From Crossaster papposus (taxonomy: Eukaryota; Echinodermata; Asteroidea; Velatida; Solasteridae), in assembly GCA_037893245.1 (NCBI GenBank), contig JBAIAA010000512.1:124001-188000 (forward strand): DNA of 64,000 nucleotides. Reading direction: 5' to 3'. The notes beneath the pieces are model-generated. The model was not told where the DNA came from and ran no database searches. It saw only the letters and a list, made by a program, of their open reading frames with translations. How positions within the stretch are numbered: the stretch's first letter is position 1; every line of letters starts with the position of its first letter. The position numbers and the translations under genes are program-made. Positions 17,337-28,303 of this stretch are shown piece by piece.

Positions 17337-18584
17337 TAGACCACAGGGCATGGCTGCAAAATGTGCTCAGAAATCAATTTCCTTGGCGCACCTCTTGAAT
17401 CTAAGTGGAATCACTGCAGTCTGTTAGCTGGGATCATGTGGATCACGAAAAACAAAAATCCCCAATTAAATGTTCACCAGTTAATTAAATATTTGCATTT
17501 TAATCACCTGTGTATAACTATTGACCAGGATTGGAAATGGGAAAAGATTGCTTATTGCAGTTGCTTGCTCAAAAGGGAATCTACAGAGACAAAATTCGAT
17601 TAAAGAGGAATTAGGATGTGCTTTAATGTCTTAATACAAATTTTGTTCATTGCCATAATTTAAACTGTTTAATAGTGTCATTTTTTTATTGTTATTGTTT
17701 GATTTTTGTATTATAATTGTTTAATCTTTTTTTTTGTTTTTTTGGGGGGGTTAAAAATCTAAATGTAAATTGTATGAAAAAAATATATACACGACCAGAG
17801 TTTTTTTTAGCTTTAGTCTTTGATACATGTTTATTCGTGACGGTAAAACTGAAATTTGTCCATGTCTTTTACAATGTACTTGTGAGTGGGTGAACAACAA
17901 CTCGTACCGATTTACATTTAATACACAATTCTGTTATAACAAACATTTTGCCCATTTCCAGCTGAATTTATATTAGGGAGAGTCAGATGAAACGCAGACT
18001 GTGTGATACAATGTTTCTGTGGTGACAAGATCCTTCCCTTCGATCTGTGAGAGCAGCCACTGATCTTCTTTTTTCCTCGCTGCTTCCAGAAGCTTTTCTA
18101 CAGTTAGCGTCTGGCATTGTGAATGTTTGTCAAGGACAGTTGTTCGGGTCTTTTTGTCCAAACTCTACCTCTGTTCTCTTTTTTTAACGGCATATACTCA
18201 ACTACATCACGTACTGTTGACAACAAAACCCTGGAATCTGCATCTAAACCGTGCATAATATACTTTTTCTTTTTCAAATCGCTATCATCTAAGCAGCTCG
18301 TGTCAACAGCGCCTACGCTCGCTCTATTTTACAACGCCCGCTATTGGTCCATTTCCCCACTATTCGCACAAACGTGCCGCACCACGACAGAAGGGCCTCG
18401 TTGATTGGTCGTTGGAATACATGAATTTTAAATTGAGATTTTATCGAGTACTGGTTCGCAGACCGTTTGAGGATTTTATTTGTGAGTTTCCCAACAACTT
18501 CCTAAGTAGTTTAAAGTAAAATTTATATAGATTCACGATATGCGTCAAGAAGGTGCAAGATAATCGGCCATGCCCTGTGGTCTA
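17337..18584. mobile_element. DNA transposon with perfect 18-bp TIRs and GCT duplication
   Basis: TAGACCACAGGGCATGGC at 17337-17354 is the exact inverse of 18567-18584. GCT flanks it on both sides (17334-17336 and 18585-18587), and joining the flanks restores the ISL2EU sequence as seen in copy 1. This is a clean insertion of 1248 bp. The interior is A+T rich. It has a broken minus-strand ORF pair (about 18330-17973) with LTVEKLLEAARKKEDQWLL and GKDLVTTETLYH, a block I have seen in invertebrate proteins of unknown function. No transposase is recognised. Confidence 0.85.
17973..18330 (-). pseudogene. Broken ORF inside the TIR element
   Basis: Two overlapping minus-strand frames, one from about 18330 to 18120 and one at 18161-17973, look like one coding region with a frame change near 18150. 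The second includes EKLLEAARKKEDQWLLSQIE and GKDLVTTETLYHTVC. The YHxxC pattern suggests a zinc-linked domain of unknown function. Confidence is low because both pieces are short. Confidence 0.3.
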
Positions 18585-19249
18585 GCTCTCACTGACATCA
18601 AACAAAACCGAAAGCGAATTAAAGTCCGGATATTTACGGAGCCAGATTAATGTCATTAGTAGTCGGTTCTGTTCATCTAGTAATGGGTTCCTTCCATTGC
18701 CCTCCCCCTCCTGAAGGTAAGTTCGTATGAACTCTAACAGCTGGCTAAAAGAGGCTACGGTCTCCCCAGTCTCTCGCCAAAAAGATCTAGGATGGTCCTG
18801 CAGAGTGCTGAAAACGTCCCTTCCTCGAAATTCAATTGTTGACTGTGTGAATACCAGTTCGTTAAACCTTGGCGGTACAATGGGCACCATGGGTAAGCCC
18901 ACTCCCAAGATTGAGTATAATTAAACGATTTCAGTTACGAATTGTCCACAATATGGCGGCGGCAAAGTACTCACTTCGGCCGTACAAACAGCAGCAACTT
19001 TTCGCAGCATGTCCATTTTGCAACAAATGCAGTCAACAGCAGTGGTTAATTGTCGGAGGACGTTGTCTGTAATGCTGTGGAATGGAAAGGGCGTTAAACA
19101 AGTAAGACACACCCACACACGCACCCAATCTATAAACCCTTTGTTAGAGCCCAGTATGCGCCATCCAATCAGCATGCACATTGTGATACCTTATTGGGTA
19201 CGTAACCTACGTATCCATCCGTAGTAGTTTTGCAATCTCCCTACTAGGA

Positions 19250-20230
19250 CCCAGGACATCAAACTAAGTAAAACCACACACAGTTTTTGTTGTTCCCAAA
19301 CTGGTACCACAAACAAATGGTTCTATAAAATGGCGGACCATTATTTGTCACAAAAGTTAACCCAAACCACGCAATTTGAAGGAATAGTTGTGTGAATCTT
19401 TATATTTTACTTCTAAAAAGCTTCCCAACCCTATTCATGTTATGTTTATACGTGAAAATGTATCCCGACGTCATGAAATTATACGTAGCTATACGTTGCA
19501 TGCAAACAACGACACATTGGCGGAGATTCAGCGTCGTTTAATTTGTCGTCCGAAGAATTGTCGTGTTGTTTAAATACTGCGGCGGATACATTATTTATCG
19601 AAGATTTTCAACCCAAGCATCGAAAGGCCTCAGAATCATTTATTCGTGGTCGGGATTTTATTTTTTCATTTATTATTTCTCAGGTAAAAATATGTTTAAG
19701 ACGCAAAGAACAGTAGGCCTACGGTCAATAAAAAAAAAAGATTGTACACAAACAGTATTGATAACACAACTGAAGGATTGCCAAAAGCGAACTTAATCAC
19801 TATCTAGTGGCTCTCCTGAAATGCTGTCAAGCACAAACAAAACACCACTAACTGTCCTATGATACAAACACTTAGCGACTAAGATAACATTTGACAGGTA
19901 GAACAAAAGCTAAATTTACACATACAAAACGTTAACGATTAAAACTTTATATCACCGATATTTTGAGCTAACCGTGTTAATGTTATGACCTTTCACCGAT
20001 GACTCTAAACATACATTTTCTATGCAACGATCGACCAATAAGAAACAGGTCAGCTTTTAGGCTATTATTACTATTAGCAACATTAGCACCACCCCCAAAA
20101 CCTCACACGGATGTCTGTCCCTACGTCGTCTGGCGCCTCGACTTCACTCCTATATGAAAGCGCATATGTAAACAAACCTATGAAGTCATTACCTCTCAGG
20201 TCTATAAGCTCAAATTAAATGCTGTATTTT
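19250..20230. other. Intergenic, nothing recognised
   Basis: Short A+T-rich ORFs only, no domain, no repeat with a clear boundary. Confidence 0.5.
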
Positions 20231-20234
20231 AGTA

Positions 20235-21775
20235 AAACAACACGAAATACATTAAACGTTCTTTTGTATCCTGCCCTGTGGGTCAATAAAAATGTAAACA
20301 AAATATAACGAATGCCACACGTAGAATGTGTAACAAACATAGGTATGGTTTGAAAGATAAACCTTTCCACTATAAAAATGAGACATCGTCCAAATCTGAT
20401 AATGTTTTACAGAGTAACGAGTAATTCCCAAGAGAGGTCAAATTGACATGGGACCAAGTTTTTCGATGTTGTTGGGATACTGTGTTTTGTCATGTGGACA
20501 AGCTGTTGGTGGTTAGCAGCTAAACGGATGTGTCCAATGGACCGATCCGGATTTGACCATAAGCCCCGCCCACCTTAGCAACGGCATGGCGACGCCATTA
20601 CCTCGGTCAAGTTGCACACACGTGAACGTGTGTACGTGTAGGCTAGGCGTAGAACACGTACAATGAAAATATTGATTTAAACTTTAGGCGGGGACAAAAT
20701 TACTATCAGTAAGCCAGCGGGCGAACTAAAAGGATGACCATTATTTTAAGGAACGGTATGAACAGTACATGGAGGATGGTTGCAGTTGCAGTTGGGGGAA
20801 ATGAAGCATGAATGCATGTCAATTTATATGGACGGTGTATGTAAGTGTTGCTTGGTAAGTCACTACCGGTACTGGAATAAATCGCGTATTTTGTCACAAC
20901 AGGATTAAACTATAGCCTAATTAATAGACTGCTATACATGTAGAGCATTACTATTAACTCTACATAGGCCCCTATCCTACCTTAGACTGCACTGCCCTTG
21001 ACCTTGCAATGTTTATCTTCTTGACATTCCCGCCGTTCACGTCACAAGAGTTCAACGCGGTAATTCTCATTTTCGAGATTTGTTTTGGTATTTAACGGGA
21101 AGAAATGATGTCGTAATCCGAGTACCAGCGTGTTATTTACATATTTCATGACCATTTCATGCATATTTTTGACAATTTTTTAAACTCCATACAGCCGTAT
21201 TTTGATTGACAAATACGGTGCTTTTTCGTACCGAAGCCATTTGTTTGTGTACACGTTTGTAACCACATGTGATAGTTTGACCGAGCTAATGGCGGACCAC
21301 GCCTGTAGCAACCGTTGCTAAGTTAACAAAACTCGTAATCTTATTGGTCAATGCGCGCGTAGTGATTGACAGGCCGGATCGGTCCATTCCTATTCGTCCT
21401 GATGCTAAATATGTTCAGTACGTAAACATTTTGTTTACTCGCTAAAAACAGTGTTTGCAGTGTAGGTCAGGCAATTATCCACACAGAGGCTAATAGGCTA
21501 CCTTTGTCACAATGCCTACAATTGACAACTTGCTTCCATGGTTAATTTGACGTCTCTTGGGAAATTACTCATAACTCTGTCAATAATTATCAGATTTGAT
21601 ATCTCATTGTAAAGTGGAAAGGTGTATCTTTCATATCATACCATACCTATATTATCTATGTTGATTGTACATTATGTGTGTAACACTCAATTATTTTTGT
21701 TTACATTTTTGTGGACACACTGTAGTAGGTTGTACTCGTACTACACTTTTTGGCAGACACAATTTACAAAGACGC
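20235..21775. mobile_element. Long imperfect foldback (non-autonomous DNA transposon)
   Basis: The segment around 20290-20690 is matched in inverse by 21190-21720. Paired phrases include GGACCGATCCGG (20540) with CCGGATCGGTCC (21375), AGTAATTCCCAAGAGA (20420) with TCTTGGGAAATTACT (21555), and ATAGGTATGGT (20340) with ACCATACCTAT (21640). The arms are diverged and the terminal bases cannot be fixed exactly. No transposase is encoded. Confidence 0.65.
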
Positions 21776-21779
21776 AACC

Positions 21780-24105
21780 CTTGAGGGCCTTTATTCTAGA
21801 CCCTTCGCATGCCAGCCATCTTAGCAGTTCAGTCCTTTGCTCAAAGAGGTTTACGTAAGAGGAGTTTACAAAAGCAATTATTACCATTTGTAGCATAGGT
21901 ATTATGCCTGCGATGTTTTTTATTTTTGTGTTTGTTTGTTTGTTTCGTGTTATATTTGGCTGTTCAATACCAAATAAACAGTGGCCCTTTACGACAACAC
22001 TTTTCGTGAAAGACGCAGTCCACACTCTAAAATCTGCATCCCAATTTGAACTGTCCTTTAACAACACTTGTTCGGGTCAAATTGACTTTTTTGAAGGTAA
22101 TTTTGAAGCCCAAAAGTTTACTATTAACCCGCAATACTATTACTATTAACCCGCCGAAGTTTAAATGATTTCATAACATTCAAAGATGACCGCTGCATAC
22201 TCCAGATCCATTGCTCAAAAGGTCAGTCGATTTGTAAAAAAAAACACCAATGACTTCTTGTTTTCATAGGTCAACTCGTAATTTTCAATCTTCACAATTA
22301 GAGGTCATCACTCTGGCAGTTAACATAAACGCTAGTCTAGCCCTAGACCCTTGTGTTATTTCGGCGCCCACCACGCGCGCAACCACGTTAACGCTGTCTC
22401 TTTTTCAAATCCCGGCTTCGTGTGCGGTCTCACGCATGCGTAGTTTACAAAATGCGGCTGAATCCATGTTCGCACTGGAGCCGACGTTTGACAAACGTAC
22501 ATGATTTTGGATTCCCCTAAGGGTCTAGCACTAGTTGGCAAGCAATTGTTAACTTTAACCTTAGTTTTCGACGATTCTCCCTCGCTTTTCCGAGGGATCC
22601 AATCAGCGACCGAGTTTGAGCCTCATCATGAATTATTCATTATACACAAATACAGGATATGACTGGGTGTGTGTACACAAGACAGTGTACATGTAATGTA
22701 CATTGTACATGTACAGTGTATGTGATGGCGACTGTATGCACGTATGCATTGCGCGAAATGTGCAGACTTAATAGCATTGTGTGGCCGATCTTCCGGGGCA
22801 GTGCTACTACTAGTGCAAGCTAGCTAGCTGCAGCCGCCAACCGGCGCGGCCTGGCCGCATTGTACCCGTACCGATCTTGTCGAGTCCCGCTGCAGCATCG
22901 CTTCAGGAGTTAGTAATCTGGTGCCGCGGAGAAGGGAAGGTTTTTTTTTTATTCCAGTGTATCGAACCATAGAGAAAGGAACAAATCGAACTTACGTCAT
23001 TTTGGCTACATTTCCCTGAAATCAAAGGACAAATTATAATTCGTTTCGTGGTTTCACTCATCACAAATTTAAACACCAAAGACGAATACCTCTGCACCCG
23101 CAGTCACAAATAAACTCCGGGGCAGCCATAATTTGCTGTGTCGATGTATAATGTACATTGTACATTGTACATGTACATGTGTACACAGGTCAATCGCGGC
23201 GAGTCTGGACATGTTTTGCGCGACACAATAACCCTCGGGTCTGCACGTATTTGCTTAACTGTCAATCATTATCACGTGATATGAATACTGCATATATTAC
23301 AATAGTCTGACCTCGCCCCTAATGAGCCAACTTATCCAAGACCTTCGACAGGGTCCAGTTCACGGGTGGGGGTTCGTCGTGAAATAGCGCCCTCTATAAC
23401 ATCGGTGGTTTGTGTCAGTGATCGCGAAATAAACAACACGAAGGTCTTGGAACCAAGACTACATAAACGCTGGAAGTCTGAATGAATTTAATCTAATATT
23501 TTACATCCATACCAATTGATTTATATATTTATAATTATTTGTTGATTTATATACGAAAAAAAACACGCTTCTAAATGTATCATCCATCCATACTTTCGGT
23601 TTGGAAGAAATCAATTCGCTGATATATAAGAGCTTTCACCAGTAATTTCAAGGTGAAACATATTTGCCATCAGTAGTTGTGAAAATATTTAAAAAAGTAT
23701 ATATAAAAATAAAAACATATGGTGCGCCCTCTCGTGTGTAAAAACGTCACTGCTGCGGCGCTCGAGGAATGCATTCGTTCCTCGAGTTTGCATTGTTCCT
23801 TTGTAGAAGTTATGTAACTTAGGTGGGGTTCTCCACATTGTGAGTCAAGCTTTTATTTGACTTGGTAATGGTATATAAACTGGCATCTTGCGGAGCCTTG
23901 TTCTTTTATGCTTCTTGCCTTGGATGTATCCATACTTCCATGTTGCTGCTATCAGTTTAGCGCTGCTCACCCCATCAACTGTTTCGTCTATACTTGTCGA
24001 TGACATTTTAATAACACATAACGCTAGCCCGATATTTGCGATTGAATGAACCTACTTTAGTCAGTTTTTTAGTCAGTCAATAAACAAAAGTTTCTCTCAT
24101 TCCAA
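21780..24105. other. Intergenic, small palindromic repeats only
   Basis: No gene seen. TGTACATGTACA-type palindromic runs occur at about 22683-22720 and 23150-23185. A small inverted pair flanks 22331-22536 (CTAGCCCTAGACCCTT and AAGGGTCTAGCACTAG), which may be a MITE. The 3' end of the region precedes the first visible exon of the cysteine-rich gene. Confidence 0.5.
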
Positions 24106-24128
24106 TTTGTTTTTCTTTTTGGCCCCAG

Positions 24129-24345
24129 GCTTCTTCTGCCTGGCCAACTCCACCGACTTCGTCGATAACGTCTGCCCGACGGGCCACTACTGTCCCAACG
24201 GCACCACAAGGTCCAACGAGTTCCCCTGCCGACCGGGGACTTTCAATGCCCTACCCCAGCAGATTGACGACGTGGCCTGCGTGGTGGGCACAGCTGGATC
24301 CTACTGCATGGGCACTGGCAACGACGCGCCTACGTCCAACTGCAG
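24129..24345 (+). CDS. Cysteine-rich GCC2/GCC3-type extracellular protein, exon 1 of 5 visible
   Basis: The exon follows TTTTTGGCCCCAG and ends at a GT donor (TGCAG/GTAAT). It encodes a repeat with FCLANSTDFVDNVCPTGHYC, PNGTT, CRPGTFN and CVVGTAGSYC. The YC-P-G spacing is that of GCC2/GCC3 (ephrin-receptor-like) modules, small disulfide-rich extracellular domains. The exon enters in phase 1 and leaves in phase 2, and the next exon supplies the missing base. No upstream exon or signal peptide is visible for several kilobases, so the gene start is missing, distant or not recognisable. Confidence 0.8.
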
Positions 24346-24486
24346 GTAATCCTGCAGATTCTGAAATATAAAGGTTGATACATGTTGGCAATTTCATTGT
24401 TACAGACATTATGCTCAGAGCCTACTAATTGACTTGGCCCATAAATATCCATGAGATGTAATAATAATTCCCTCCTTTTCTCACAG

Positions 24487-24665
24487 CGATGGTTGGTATT
24501 GCATCCAAGGCGCTTCCATCCCCACCCCAACAGACCTGTCCATCGGAGGTCGGTGCGCCCCAGGAGAGTACTGCCCAGGGGGTATTGAAAAGCCCATCCC
24601 CTGCGATCCCGGGTACTACTGTGAGAGGGCGGGGCTGGCCGTGCCTCACCTTGAATGCTCACAGG
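24487..24665 (+). CDS. Cysteine-rich GCC2/GCC3-type protein, exon 2 of 5 visible
   Basis: Acceptor TTTTCTCACAG precedes 24487 and donor GTAAG starts at 24666. The exon encodes DGWYCIQGASIPTPTDL, CAPGEYCPGGIEKPIPCDPG and YYCERAGLAV, a second Cys-rich module. Phase 2 in and phase 1 out match the neighbouring exons. The frame is open throughout and G+C rich compared with its introns. Confidence 0.8.
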
Positions 24666-24801
24666 GTAAGTGGAAAAACATTTATGTTTGTAAAAGTGCC
24701 ATGGTCTGTAACATTGAATTTATGATTTGCTGTAATTCTGCAAGTTGTGGATTAGAGCCCAGCCTGGGCTTGGAACTTCTTCTCCTGATATGAGTATTTA
24801 A

Positions 24802-25035
24802 CCAGTTCGCGCCGGGATTATTTTAACATCGCCGAGCCCACGGGTGGGATTATTTTTAACGAAACTCGATCCGAAGCGGGTTCAGGCTGATAGTGCCAGG
24901 AAGCACACCCACGCATTTCCGGCCTTGCTTGCTGCTGACATACATTTCTGAACTTGAACTTAGCGTGTTTATGCGTCATCCGTTTTGAATTTGGGGAAAT
25001 GTTTGCGTTTATATACGTCATCCGGCGCGAACTGG
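24802..25035. mobile_element. piggyBac-like MITE flanked by TTAA
   Basis: CCAGTTCGCGCCGG at 24802-24815 is the exact inverse of CCGGCGCGAACTGG at 25022-25035. TTAA lies directly outside on both sides (24798-24801 and 25036-25039). A TTAA duplication is characteristic of piggyBac-type transposition. The 234-bp interior is non-coding. It lies in the intron between exons 2 and 3. A diverged relative is at 26721-26911. Confidence 0.85.
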
Positions 25036-25712
25036 TTAAAGAGAATAATACAAAATGAATATACACAATTGCATTCCTTTTTGGTAGGTTTTTGGAGGGG
25101 CTTTTTTTTTGTTTTTTTGTGAAGTTGTTATTTTGCTTACTCTACAAAAGTTATTTACTTTCGAAAGAGACGAACAAAAAAATGAACCCATGTTTAGTTG
25201 TAGGACAAGTAATTTGCAAAATGTTTAATCAGGGGCGGATGCAGGAATTTAGGAATGTGGGGGTCCTAGCCATGGACGGGGGGTGTGGGGGACTCTCCCC
25301 AAAAATTGTTTTTACAGTAGAAGCTCCGAGGTGCATTCCTGGACATTATGAGCCTATTTTTCTTATATATTTTGATCATTTTGATCTATTGGGAATCTTT
25401 TACAGAAAGTATAACGCTGCTATTTTGTTTTGATATGAAAATACATTAATACCCCAGGACCCCTCCCCTGTATCCACACCTATTAATTCGTTTTGGATTC
25501 ACAATAATTAGGTTATCATAAGGTTGTCTGGTTCCCGCCTCCATCAGAATCAATAGCACAGGGAGCAAGAAACCATTCTACACATACTTTTCCTTACTTC
25601 CATCAGATAGTGTTATTTTTGAGATAATTTCTCTTTTTGGGTCACATAAACAAAGTTTTAGGGACACTAACCAGTCCTAAATTCTGTATGTCTGTACATG
25701 TATGAGTTTCTG

Positions 25713-25749
25713 GGGTCATGTAGGGGTCATTATAGGTCATTAGAGGTCA
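25713..25749 (+). promoter_or_regulatory. Row of four RGGTCA nuclear-receptor-like half-sites
   Basis: GGGTCA (25713), GGGTCA (25724), AGGTCA (25734) and AGGTCA (25744) are direct repeats with 5, 4 and 4 bases between them; a further AGGTCA is at 25866. Spacing of four is the DR4 layout used by some nuclear receptors. They lie about 200 bp before exon 3 in an intron. It could equally be a small tandem repeat of 10 bp. Confidence 0.35.
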
Positions 25750-25944
25750 TTGTTTGTATGTATGTTAAAGTTTCCGGTTATGTCTCTGAATCAAATGTAT
25801 AACTTCTACATGCTTTTATGACTTTTGATAACATTTGGATGCAGTGACCGTTGTGGGATAATTGGAGGTCATCATTGAAACAGGTGACACTCACAGCACT
25901 CACGATCCGAGGATCACTTGTTTTCTGTATTAATCTTAATTTAG

Positions 25945-26470
25945 GTTTTTACTGCACCTTGGAGGCATCTGTCAGCAACCCCACCGACAACGTGACGGGC
26001 AACGTCTGCCCCCGGGGCCACTACTGCCCTGTGGGTTCCTGGGAGCCCGCCCCTTGCCCGATTAGCTACTACTTCGACGCCACCGAGCAAAGCGCTAAAA
26101 CCAGCTGCCAGATCTGCACCAAGGGGATGTACTGCCATCGTGAGGGTCTTCCCACCTCTACGTGTTTCTGCCAGGGGGGCTACTACTGCCAGATTACGGC
26201 CACCCCGGCCGACCACACCTGCCCCCAGGGTCACTTCTGTGGAGAGGGATATGGCGATCCGGAGCCCTGCCCGTCCGGAACCTACCAGGACACAGTGGGA
26301 CAGTGGGACTGCAAGACCTGCCTTGCTGGGCATTACTATAATGCCACCGTCGGGCCCGTGGTGTGGTACGGATCCTACGTCTGCCCAAGTGGGTATTACT
26401 GCCTAAATGGGACAACGTACGCAGAGGAGTTTGCCTGCCCGTACGGAACATTCAACAACCTGACAAACAG
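25945..26470 (+). CDS. Cysteine-rich GCC2/GCC3-type protein, exon 3 of 5 visible
   Basis: This is the longest exon, after TTAATTTAG and before a GT donor at 26471. It encodes about three and a half Cys-rich modules: CPRGHYCPVGSWEPAPCPI, CQICTKGMYC, CFCQGGYYCQ, CPQGHFCGEGYGDPEPCPSG, CKTCLAGHYYN and CPSGYYCLNGTTYAEEFACP. The regular Cys spacing and YYC motifs mark GCC2/GCC3 repeats. It enters in phase 1 and leaves in phase 2. N-glycosylation sequons (NGT, NAT) suit an extracellular location. Confidence 0.85.
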
Positions 26471-26569
26471 GTGGGGTTAAACATGAAAACTCTTTGAGCA
26501 TTCATCAAATTCGTTGCAAAGTCAACTCGGAACTCATGGTCTCATGTCAAGTCACAATCAGTGGAGTGC

Positions 26570-26720
26570 TGTGGTCTAGTTGTCTGGAGCATTGAAATTG
26601 CAGTCTGTAGGTAAAGCTGCAGGTTGTAGGTTCGAGTCCAGCCTAGGACTACGGTGTGTGTGCCCTTGTACAAGGCACCTTGTCACTCATTGCTTCTCTC
26701 CACCCAAGAGTAAATGGGTA
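26570..26720 (+). repeat. SINE-like repeat with tRNA-type B box
   Basis: Contains GTGGTCTAGTTGTCTGGAG (A-box-like) and GTAGGTTCGAGTCCAGCC (B-box-like), then GTACAAGGCACCTTGTCACT and CCACCCAAGAGTAAATGGGT. A similar unit lies in the opposite direction at 27080-27225. This layout is that of tRNA-derived SINEs of marine invertebrates. Confidence 0.65.
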
Positions 26721-26911
26721 CCAGTTCACGTCGAATGAGGTGTATATACGTAAGGTTTTCCGGAATTCAAAACGATTCACGGATAAACACAACACAAGGA
26801 AGGCTGTAAATATCTGTCCGCGACCAGAACGCAGTGAGCGAGGCTGGAAATATCAGGGTTTCACCCATATGCCGGGTCCTGTCAACGTCAGAATAATCCT
26901 GCGCGAACTGG
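26721..26911. mobile_element. Diverged copy of the TTAA-type MITE
   Basis: Begins CCAGTTCACGTCG and ends TGCGCGAACTGG with TTAA at 26912-26915, matching the TIRs of the MITE at 24802-25035 with several changes. The left flank is the SINE-like repeat and lacks TTAA. Confidence 0.55.
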
Positions 26912-27079
26912 TTAACTTTTCGACAGTCTGTATTATACACAAACAAACAAAGTACATATTTATTAAGCATCAGACAGGTGCTCAAAGCTAATTGGGCCCA
27001 TGAAACATTCCAAATACCATCTCAGCTCCCAGGTGAGTATAAAGCTCCATGCTGCCATTTTGGCCCAAAGCAGCAATCA

Positions 27080-27225
27080 CTATATCTGCCCTCACAGGTA
27101 CCCATTTACTCCTGGAAGGGGAGAAATAATGAGTGGCAAAGTGCCTTGCCTAAGGGCACACGCAAACACCCCCCACCCCCTCCCCCCAGGCTGGACTCGA
27201 ACCCACAACCACGAGGCCACGGCAC
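27080..27225 (-). repeat. SINE-like repeat, reverse orientation
   Basis: On the minus strand it has a B-box-like GGTTCGAGTCCAGCC, then GCCTTAGGCAAGGCACTT and a phrase ending ACTCATTATTTCTCC, matching the unit at 26570-26720. A C-rich run (27168-27188) interrupts it. Confidence 0.6.
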
Positions 27226-27347
27226 TTTATATGTGTTGTTAGTTATAAACATTCTATATGCCAATAAATAATTGCCAATCGAGTTTGCAGGATAATACGT
27301 TCAGGAAACGTGTGTCATTTTCTTTGAACCATACTAGGCTTGATGAG

Positions 27348-27475
27348 TCAAGGTGACTGCACTCCATGCCTGCCTGGGATGGCATGCGACGAGTCTGGCT
27401 TGGTCTATCCCGTCAGGCCCTGCGAGGCTGGGTACTACTGCAGGAAAGGTGCCAACATTACCACGCCCATGGATG
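27348..27475 (+). CDS. Cysteine-rich GCC2/GCC3-type protein, exon 4 of 5 visible
   Basis: The exon encodes QGDCTPCLPGMACDESGLVY, PVRPCEAGYYCRKGANITT and continues to a GT donor at 27476. I set the acceptor at GATGAG/TC (27348) because the AG at 27337-27338 would give a stop codon in the required phase. The polypyrimidine tract is weak, so the start is less certain than in the other exons. Phase 2 in and phase 1 out agree with both neighbours. It contains another Cys-rich module and a sequon (NIT). Confidence 0.7.
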
Positions 27476-28055
27476 GTATGAATACTCTCATATAATATTG
27501 GATTTTGGGGCGGGGGATATAAGAATATACTACAGCAAATATCTACAAAATCAAAGAATAGAAATTATAAATCAGCACATTCCACGTAGTTACAAAGTGT
27601 AAGGCTGCGTCTGAATCTCTTGGCTACTGTTTAGGTCTACAACAATTACGCGTGAGCAAGCTTACAATAGATGTAGCCGTAGTTCTGTAAGCCTGTAAGT
27701 TATGTAAGCCAGAAACAACCTGAGATGATGTTACTACATTCAAACACTCCTAATTCATTATACATCGATTGGATGAGGGTTTTGCATAATTACCCCAATT
27801 CATTGTTTTGGTTTTAAGTCAAAATATGCCAAATTTTGTTAAATAACGAACAGCATATAAATACTCAAGTTTGGAATTTTCTCTTTGTTTTGTTACGGTC
27901 ACTTTCTATTTGCATGTTTTTATTATTCATTTATTCATAGAAGTGACTAAATAATCAATATCCTGATGGTTACTGAGGACTGTTTTCTCAGATGAACTCG
28001 TGCATTATTTATCGTGCATTATTCAATATTAATAAGTTATTCCTGATTTCGCCAG

Positions 28056-28211
28056 GCCTCCTGAACGACGAGTGCCCTGCTGGTTACTACTGCATGGCGG
28101 GCAACGTGGAACCAGACGCCTGCCCAGAGGGGACGTTCAGCCCGGTCACCAGGCTGGAGATGGTTGAGGAGTGCCTCAGTTGCACGGCCGGTAACTTATG
28201 CAATTCAACAG
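28056..28211 (+). CDS. Cysteine-rich GCC2/GCC3-type protein, exon 5 of 5 visible
   Basis: Acceptor TTTCGCCAG precedes it and GTGAG follows. It encodes ECPAGYYCMAGNVEPDACPE, GTFSPVTRLEMVEECLSC and TAGNLCNST. It enters and leaves in phase 1, so more coding sequence must follow. No further exon is visible in the next 10 kb; the gene either continues beyond a very long, transposon-filled intron or was truncated by these insertions. Overall the visible protein resembles large secreted or membrane proteins made of GCC2/GCC3 repeats; no transmembrane or kinase part is seen. Confidence 0.8.
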
Positions 28212-28303
28212 GTGAGAAAGCTAGTCAGATGTTCGGTAGATGGTCCTGTATTTGGATGTTTGGTTTATCCGGCCCAGAGCCAGAGGGTATGGGTGTTTCC
28301 ATA

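Larger units (their letters stand above)
17297..19246 (-). pseudogene. ISL2EU/IS5-like transposase fragment, copy 2, interrupted
   Basis: The minus strand from 19246 to 18588 matches copy 1 at 15961-16575 closely, but in the opposite orientation, and keeps the residues (RKYPDFNSLSVLFDVSES) that copy 1 lost. Homology resumes at 17336-17303 (TALRITKSV) after a TIR-flanked insertion at 17337-18584. Beyond about 17303 homology ends. The copy is therefore truncated, split, and non-functional. Confidence 0.75.

Noticed and set aside
22250..22541. Opposed ORFs of 61-84 aa
   Set aside because: They cross a small inverted-repeat element and show no domain or splice context.
26140..26451. Alternative frames within the long Cys-rich exon
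   Set aside because: Shadows of the exon frame, which alone has regular Cys spacing and matching splice phases.
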